This document shows positions 57,313-64,000 of a stretch of DNA of 64,000 bases, piece by piece. The notes beneath the pieces are model-generated. The model saw only the letters and a program-made list of their open reading frames with translations, ran no database searches and had not been told where the DNA came from. The position numbers were made by a program, and so were the translations under genes. Positions within the stretch are counted from its first letter, which is position 1, and every line of letters starts with the position of its first letter. The stretch comes from Platanthera guangdongensis (taxonomy: Eukaryota; Streptophyta; Magnoliopsida; Asparagales; Orchidaceae): contig CM077157.1 of NCBI GenBank assembly GCA_039583875.1, positions 71,424,346 to 71,488,345 on the forward strand, given 5' to 3'.

Positions 57313-60102
57313 GACCTATTATTACCCCAAAAATGGAATCTTCCAATCCTCAGGGCCTCTTGCCCCTAACTATTTATCCTAGGGTGGTATGGGCTAATGT
57401 AACTATCATATGGATTCTCATAATTTTCCTTGGTCAAATAATCCCTTAATTAAATCTTTTAATTTATTTCCTAGGTCACTTTACACATGAAGAAGTATAA
57501 TTTAACATCCACTGACCTAGGTAATTTTTTCCTGAGTTGTATATTGATAAAATATTTCTGTCTACAGGGTTCTCATAATTTTCATTTGATTATTTATACC
57601 AAATCCTTATTTAATACCAAATCTACATAATTTTCATTTTTCAAATGAAGTACAAGGAATATATAATCCAAAATTCCAGGAAAATTACAGAACATGTAAA
57701 ACATTAATTTAAGACTATGAACAGAGTTTCATCAACCTTTATAGTGTAATGGCCTAACAATTCTCATTCTTACATATTTACCAAAATGCCATTATATTAA
57801 TTTAATAATTATCAGTACACCCATAAATTCTGAAATAATTATGTAAGACTAATAATACAATTATACTTCACTAACAATATTTCCAAATTTATCTGAAGTG
57901 TATTTCCATCAAATCAAGATTAAATGCAAAAAGGGTAAAATGGGCATTTCAAGGTATTTTACTCCAAAAGTTCTTCAAACAGAAAGATCAAATTTTCCTA
58001 AGTCAAATAAAACCTTATTTTTAACTTGGAAAAGTTTGAGGACTCTTACTTGAGGAAAACCTATTTTTTCAATTTATTTTCAAAAGGAGCTATATTTTTA
58101 AAAATTCCAATTAATGGGATTTTTGATTCCAAAAATCCCATAATTAATCTGAGGGGTGAACTTTACCCTAATGAACCATAGGAATAAAATCCATGATTTT
58201 TGAGTGCCTCAATTAGGCTGAATGCACCATATTTAAATTATTGCTATTGGCACACCAAGGCAATATATAAACCAACCCATGCAAGTGGATTTTCCAACAT
58301 GCAGTGATCCAAATGTGCTGAAATTTTTATCATGCACCACTGATCTCTCCAACGACCTACCACCAAAAGTTGGGGCAATGAGGAGTCCTATAACTCTAAA
58401 TATTTCATTTATTTAGTTTTTGATATTATGACCAAAACTATTGAAAAAGGTGTCCCAAAAATTCCCAATTTTTGGCATGGGCTAGAAATGCCCTAATCAT
58501 GCATGTACCAAAAATTTGGGGCCATGGTGATTGTTGGTTTGACTTGGGCATCCAAATGCATTTCTGCCCTTGTCTAGGACCAGTCCTAGGAGAAATGCCC
58601 TACAGACCAGACTACTGGACCGAAATTGATGATTAAGGTGTCAAATTAAAGATAACAGGTAATGCTACATTGTTCATTCAGGGACCAGGTTCTGGAAATT
58701 CCTCTAAGAGGCCTAAATATGACATGCAAAGTCACTGAAATTATGTGATAGAATTACACTATTCATAACATTAAAATTTAAATCATATTATATTATCTGC
58801 ACGAATCCTAAAGCAGGAATGGACGGGATCTGTTCATCGTCCCTAACGGATCAATGACTGAGATTCGTTTTTCCTGGGCGATGTTTGCTGGCGATTTCCG
58901 GCCAGCTGAGCCACCACCACCGCCGGCGGATGTCGCCACCACCTTCGCTAAGGTGGGGGCTAGCGTTTCCCGGCGGTGGGGCCGCCGGAGTTGGCTCCTC
59001 CGACGAACCTGAGCAAGAAGAAAAAGCCCGGAATTTCTCATTTTCCTCTCATGGCATCGGGCTCAATTCAGCCTGATATCTCACCTAATCGATCTAGGAT
59101 CCTAGTACGGGTAGAGGTGAGGTGAAACGGACCTGGATTGGGGCTTGGCGGCGGTTCAGGCGGCGGTTTGCCATGGTGGTGGTGCGCCGGCGAGCTCCTC
59201 CCCGATTTCTTGATTCTCCACCAAAAGCTTTGATCCAGCTATCAAATTCAACTCCTTTCCACCTCCTGAAGCTAATGGTGAAGTCGGTTTGAGCTGAGGA
59301 TGGTTGTATAGGGAGATACTACCTATGTGAGCTCGGTTTGGGCTTTGGTTGTGTCACCACGGGTGCCATGTGGCCAGCATGCCACCAAACTATCCTGGAA
59401 TAATCAGGGAGGCCGGCCAGCAGGTGTTGGGCAGAGGATTGTAGCTGAAGGGGTGGCCATGTGGCCACCCTTCCTCTTCATCCTCATTTCTCTCTCCTCT
59501 TCCTCTTAAAATCTCATTTCTACCCCTTTGCATGCACTCTCTCTCCTAATTCCGAGGGGTAGGTCTGGTCTTGTTCACTTGGGATGGCCATGGGCCAAAT
59601 TTGGTGGGCTTGGTCCAAGGGAGGGTGGCTTGGTCTTCATTTTCCTCTTTTAGGTCAAATAGTTGACTTGTTGACTTGGAGAGTTGACTTAGTCAACATG
59701 ATGAGTGGGCTGACCCCATTTTATGGTCATAAGCTTAGTGGCACCACCCAACTTGGGTTGAGTCAAGGGGGTGCCCTACTTAGGCTATTTGGGCTTATGA
59801 GTGTGGGTTTTGACCAAATTAGGCCCAAGGTTGACTTTGGTCAACTGGGGTCAAAGTGTTGACCTAATGACATGCCCTAGGGTGCACTTAGATTGTTTTT
59901 AGAGTTAGTGCAATGTGGTGGGGTCATGGTGTGGTTTGGGTCCCTATTTAGGCTAGTTTGACCTAGATTGCCTTGGTCCTATAATGGGCTCCACATGGCT
60001 ACAACCCACTACCTAGGGTCAACCTAGCTAAAACCCTATCACCCATCCCATGCCTAACCCAATCTAAGTGAAAGGGGCCTAGAAGTAACATGGGGTGTTA
60101 CA
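57313..60102 (-). repeat. Element G 5' LTR part (antisense)
   Basis: Minus-strand start TGTAACACCCCATG at 60102, about 2.8 kb, AT-rich in the 57400-58800 part and GC-rich near 58900-59200 as in other L-type LTRs. Related to but distinct from L. Truncated on its gag side. Adjoins the element C 3' LTR at 60103, giving head-to-head LTR starts. No coding content. Confidence 0.75.
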
Positions 60103-62458
60103 CAACTAGACCCCTATGAGTGGTTTTGTCATGACTAGGTCATGACAAAACCCAAGTAAGCCCAAGAAAGCCAAGTAAACCTAGGGATGTAGGTGAGACC
60201 ACTATGGTCTGCAAATAGTAGATTTATGAACTCTTGGTCAAGAGGATCATGAGTGTTCACCAAGACTTCAAGACCCCATCACGGACTCACCAATCCATTG
60301 TAAGGTTCACTTGAACACTAAGGGCCCATGAAAGGTTGTCAAAGTGGTTGGGTTGACCAAGGTCAACTCTATCCCTAAATGGGTCAAGATAGCCTACTTA
60401 GGGCCAATTGGCCAACCCCTAGCCAGGTGGGCACCACCCATGCCCTACTAACCCTAGGGTGGGGTCAATGGGTCACTAGGGACCCATTGGGGACAATCTT
60501 TGAGGCTAAGTTGACCTAAGTCAACTCTAGCCCCAAAATGGTCAAAGTGCCCTTACCAAGGGTAGGTGGCCCCCAAAGTGCCAGGTCAACCCTACCCATC
60601 CCTACCTAGACCCTAGGGGTGCCCAATAGGTCACCAAAGATCCAATGATGGTAACAGAAAAGGTCAATTTGACCTAGGTCAACCCTAGTCAAGATTAAGT
60701 CAAACCTAGTTCAAATGGGCTAACCCAAGCTCAAGCCCTCCTTCCTTTTTGGGCTAGCCTTAATATCATGAAAATTATGAATGAGTGGGCTGCCAATAGG
60801 CTGAATAAGTCAGCATAGTGAACCTAGATGACTAGGAGAGAGAGAAAAACTCAACCTCATTTTAATGGAGGAGAGAGAGAAAGGTGAAAGGGTGCCATTC
60901 ATGGCCAAGGAGGCCAGAGGCCACTCCTCATTGGTTGACCCAATACCACATTCACTTCAGGAAGACCAGGGGGCTAGTTTGGAGGCTGTCCATGGCCGGA
61001 ACAGTGCACCATGCCATGGCCGAAAAGAATACCTTCAATGGCCATTAATGACCATTGAAGCTTTGGACCTTCCCTCCCCTTCTAAACGACTGGATTCAAC
61101 TCCTCTGTGGAAGAGCAGTAATTTCCAGCTGTTTCTCGGCTGGATTGAGCCCTGGTTCAGCCCCATCTACCATGGCCGAACCTAGCCATTAATGGCCTTA
61201 ATGGCCATTGATGATCCAGCCCCTCCTCTCCCCATCTGAGGCTTTAAACACCATCAGTGGGTCAAGGAAGCTTTTCCCAATCCTTACCTGAAGAAATCGA
61301 GCCTCCTCACTGTGTAGTTGCAGAAACCGAGCGGCGCCACCTTCAGAAATGGCATCCCGACGATCTTCTCGGCTTCAGGCCTCCGGCAAGTTCCTCTTCC
61401 TCTCCTTGTCTCATGGATAGATCATAGCAACGTTTAGGTTCAAGGTTCGGGCTCAATTGAGCCCGAACCAATTCCTTGTTTCCATGTTTCGGGCCGAAAA
61501 TTTACTTGGTAGAACCGCCGGAATCCGCCTCTCCGGAGTCTGTGCCGCCGCCTGGCGACAGCCAACACCTCAACGAAGGTGGTGGTCGCGGTGGCCGGCC
61601 GGGGAAGTGGCTGGATTGCCGGTGGCAGCGTTTGGAAGGAGCTCCAGGTGGGATGAATCCAGGCCGTCGGCTGGAGCTTGAAGATGATGGGATGCCGTCC
61701 AAGGCGCGCCAAGATTCGTGTCATATTAGACTTGAAACTATAGGATATAAATTTCTGATTATTTAATTATGTCACACATTTTGTATTTTATGGTTTTAAT
61801 TTTTAAAAATACTTAGGAGCTATATCATAAAATGTGTTCAACATCAGCTTTGTATCCTGGAGAGTCTAGTGTACATCAAAATTAGTTTGAACCCATTTAG
61901 GTGCCTGGTTTGACTAGGGCACCCATTTTGGTGGGACCTATACCTAGGGCTATCCTGAGATTAAAAAGGGTGCCCACTCTTCATCCCTTGTCCAAATAAG
62001 CTGAATTTTGGGCAGGGGGTCACCCTTAACCATGCTTAGGGTCTGTCCAAAAATGAGAATATTTGGAGATACTTTGGCTATAGTTTTATCTTTTATTTAA
62101 TAATACTAGGGTAATTTAATTAGGTGGTCTAAATACCTCCAAACCCTCCCAAATTTTGGTGAGTGATCCCTGGCCTCATAATATGCCTCTGTATAAAGTT
62201 TCACCCCATTTGGATGTGTTTTGGATAGGTAATGAACTAACCCTAATTTTACCTTAATGAGGGGCTCTTAAGTGAAAAGTGCACTTTGAGGTTGAGTGGT
62301 CAATTCACCTCAACAGAGGCTGGGATTTTGACCACTGACTCGAAATGACCTTTAAGAGCCTCAAAGGGATTATGAGGTGGTCTAAGGTAGCTTTGCCCTA
62401 GGATCCAAACTCACACCCTAAGGAGGGGCTTTTGAGTGTTGTGAAGGGCATGGGCTTT
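60103..62458 (+). repeat. Element C 3' LTR, continuation
   Basis: Starts CAACTAGACCCC, the point at which 52894 broke off counting the TSD, and follows the 5' LTR (42983 to about 45330) closely. Cut at about 62452-62458 by the second Copia element. Confidence 0.88.
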
Positions 62459-63975
62459 TGTTGGAACACCCTATTACTAATTTGGGTCAGGATCACTATG
62501 TCTCTAGGAAACCTGTTTTTAACCTCCTGTATAAATCTAATGGTCAATTAGAATTGAGTCTAAGGGTTAGAAGTCTAGGTTTGGAAGCTGCCCTCAAGAC
62601 CAAGGATTTTCAGTTTGAGACTAAATCATATCATCGAGCTCAGCACGACGATTCGTCGAACTCCAATCGACGATCGTCTAGCTCAACTTCGACAGATCGT
62701 CGAACTCCATTCGACGATCGCTGAGCTCAACTTCAACAAATCATCGAACTCCATTCGACGATCTGCGAGCTCAGTTCGACGATCTTGACTCAGTATTGGA
62801 TCTCTATCTCTGAGCTCAGTTCGACGATCTTTGAGCTCAGATTGACGATTTTTTTGTTGCTGTATAAGTCCAAATCGCTGAGCTCAGTTCGACGATAGCA
62901 GAGCTCAGTTCGACGTTTTCTGATGAGTTAAAGGATTTTTCAAGATTCAAATTCAGGAGTTATTCAGCAATTAATTCAAAAGATTTTCTAGCCGTTTTTA
63001 TTTATTCTGGACCAACTTTCAAGGGATTATCAAGGAATGTTTCTTTGGACTTTCCTCCAGAAGACATTTGCAATTAAGGATGCAATTAATGATAGGCCAA
63101 CGGCTATTCTTGACAGAGGATGACTTTCTATTCAGAACCAGAGAATAAAATACAAGATTTTTGAATCTCTCTATCACTTAGAAAACAGACAAGAAGAACA
63201 AGAACAAAATATTCTCTGGCTCAAAGAATTCTCTCAAGAACACACATTCAAGGAGATCAAACCTTCTGAAATCTTCTGATCTCTCTTGTCTCAAGTGTTC
63301 AAGGCCAACATCTTTCAAGACTCCAGACACCTAACATTTCAGCTATTGATGAAAGTATCATTTGCTGGAGATCAACTTCTAAAGGCCTATCATCCTACAA
63401 CAAAGCTTCATTTCCTGAACATCTCAAGAACTCAGGGGGAGCTTTGACAACATCAAATCCACAGTCTTCTCAGCTGCTTTGAGAAAGAGAAGACTTCCAT
63501 AAATCTCTCATCCCCATCTCTGTAAAGGGTTTTTCAAACTCACTTCAAAAGTTTGTGCTTGGTTTTTGAACACCTTGTCAAAAGCTCATTGGTGGCAAGA
63601 CACCTGATCAAAAAATCTGATTTGGTTTTTGAGCACCTTATCAAAAGCTCATTGGTGCCCAGGACACCTGATCAACTCATCCTGCAGTGGATTCCTACCT
63701 AGGGTGGTAGAAGAGTGGATGTACCCAAGTTTAGGGGAACCACTATAGCTCCTTGTGTCTTCTGGCTTGCTTGTCTTTATCTTTTGTTTCTGGCTATGAT
63801 TATTTTGTGATTAGTTTAGATCTGTGATTAATTTCTATTGTAGGTTATTTTGTGATTAGAATTAATAGTTGCTTCCCTGTTCACTCAGATTACAATAATT
63901 GTTGTAAAAAGTTTTCAAGCACCATATACTCTATTCACCCCCCTCTAGAGTATATCAGATCTAGCTGCACTTTCA
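62459..63975 (+). repeat. Second Copia 5' LTR
   Basis: TGTTGGAACACC..CTGCACTTTCA. The motif array is at 62630-62925 with TATAAG near 62864. The ORF at 62458-62724 runs through the array and is not credible. Confidence 0.83.
62630..62925. promoter_or_regulatory. Array of GAGCTCAGTTCGACGATC motifs
   Basis: Eight or nine copies of GAGCTCAGTTCGACGAT or close variants, interspersed with three inverted copies (ATCGTCGAACTCC), giving local palindromes such as CGACGATCGTCG. Occupies U3, like the GTGTCGACAC array of the first Copia element, though the motif differs. Confidence 0.85.
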
Positions 63976-63977
63976 AT

Positions 63978-63990
63978 TGGTATTAGAGGC
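63978..63990 (+). other. Primer-binding site (TGGTATTAGAGGC)
   Basis: Two bases after the LTR. Differs from TGGTATCAGAGC by a C-to-T change and one extra or changed base. Confidence 0.8.
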
Positions 63991-64000
63991 AGGTTGGTTA

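Larger units (their letters stand above)
52895..60102 (-). mobile_element. Antisense Gypsy element G with only one LTR
   Basis: On the minus strand: 5' LTR part (60102-57313), gag missing its start (57312-56472), intron, pro-pol (56376-52990) and the 3' internal end to 52895. It stops about where a 3' LTR should begin, yet is flanked by the 5-bp TSD CAACT. A second deletion removes the end of the 5' LTR, the PBS, the leader and the gag N-terminus. Pol is closest to element C by eye. Confidence 0.85.
42967..62458 (+). mobile_element. L-family Gypsy element C, nested and interrupted
   Basis: 5' LTR 42967-48071, PBS 48074, gag-pol 48261-52833, then 3' LTR 52874-52894 continuing at 60103-62458 because antisense element G (52895-60102) is inserted in it. 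The 3' LTR is broken again by the second Copia at 62459 and its end lies outside the window. Related to Tekay/Del chromoviruses by pol and by the terminal chromodomain-like block. Many nonsense codons. Confidence 0.88.
62459..64000 (+). mobile_element. Second Ty1/Copia element, 5' end only
   Basis: An LTR of about 1.5 kb with PBS at the window edge; the internal region lies outside. The LTR end (CTATTCACCCCCCTCTAG..TTTCA) resembles the first Copia element, suggesting the same lineage, but U3 sequence is unrelated. The GCTTT before it (62454-62458) is a possible TSD that cannot be checked here. Confidence 0.85.

Overview
This window is nuclear DNA from a flowering plant. I find no host gene in it: almost every base can be placed in, or next to, nested LTR retrotransposons and their remnants. 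The evidence is Copia and Gypsy polyproteins, LTRs running TG..CA, primer-binding sites matching plant initiator Met-tRNA (TGGTATCAGA), polypurine tracts, 5-bp target duplications and a 5S-rRNA-bearing Cassandra-like LTR. The species cannot be named from the sequence. My names for unnamed families: L (LTR begins TGTAACATCCCTC, about 5.1 kb), M (LTR begins TGTAACATCCTGAC, about 4.4 kb), H (antisense deletion derivative), C (the L-family element with coding region) and G (antisense element inside C).

Layout. 1-507 and 12729-15498: L LTR copy A, split by a 12.2-kb SIRE-like Copia element (508-12723, TSD CTGTC). 15499-16670: M LTR fragment. 16675-21356: diverged antisense L LTR. 21357-22210: unassigned, with an antisense Copia RT scrap. 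22211-22548 and 31383-34557: L LTR copy B, split by a nearly intact Tekay/Del-like chromovirus (22549-31377, TSD TAGGG). 34558-39306: M LTR and leader. 39307-39583: antisense Cassandra-like LTR with a 5S rRNA segment. 39689-42966: antisense Tekay-like deletion derivative H. 42967-52894 plus 60103-62458: element C, whose 3' LTR is split by antisense element G (52895-60102, TSD CAACT). 62459-64000: start of a second Copia element, which continues past the window.

The most interesting content is how these elements appear to organise expression. (1) In the chromovirus, Gag seems to start on an 8-codon exon inside the 5' LTR. A candidate intron then runs across the LTR end and the primer-binding site. 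The same exon and donor occur in the diverged H LTR, and a related arrangement is seen in C. (2) A second, short AT-rich intron lies exactly between gag and protease in the chromovirus and in G, and is cleanly absent at the same codon in C. (3) The Copia LTR carries about eleven tandem small hairpins whose stems differ in sequence but stay self-complementary. (4) The same Copia element has an array of the palindrome GTGTCGACAC in its LTR and a second array plus TATA box just before a long extra ORF, which looks like a second internal promoter. (5) Unrelated LTR families here each carry arrays of short self-complementary CpG motifs, and the L LTR carries hairpins with a compensatory base change.

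Most coding regions are inactivated mainly by C-to-T or G-to-A nonsense changes (CAG to TAG, CGA to TGA, TGG to TGA/TAG) with few indels, as expected for methylated, silenced repeats. All splicing, promoter and RNA-structure claims are read from sequence only.
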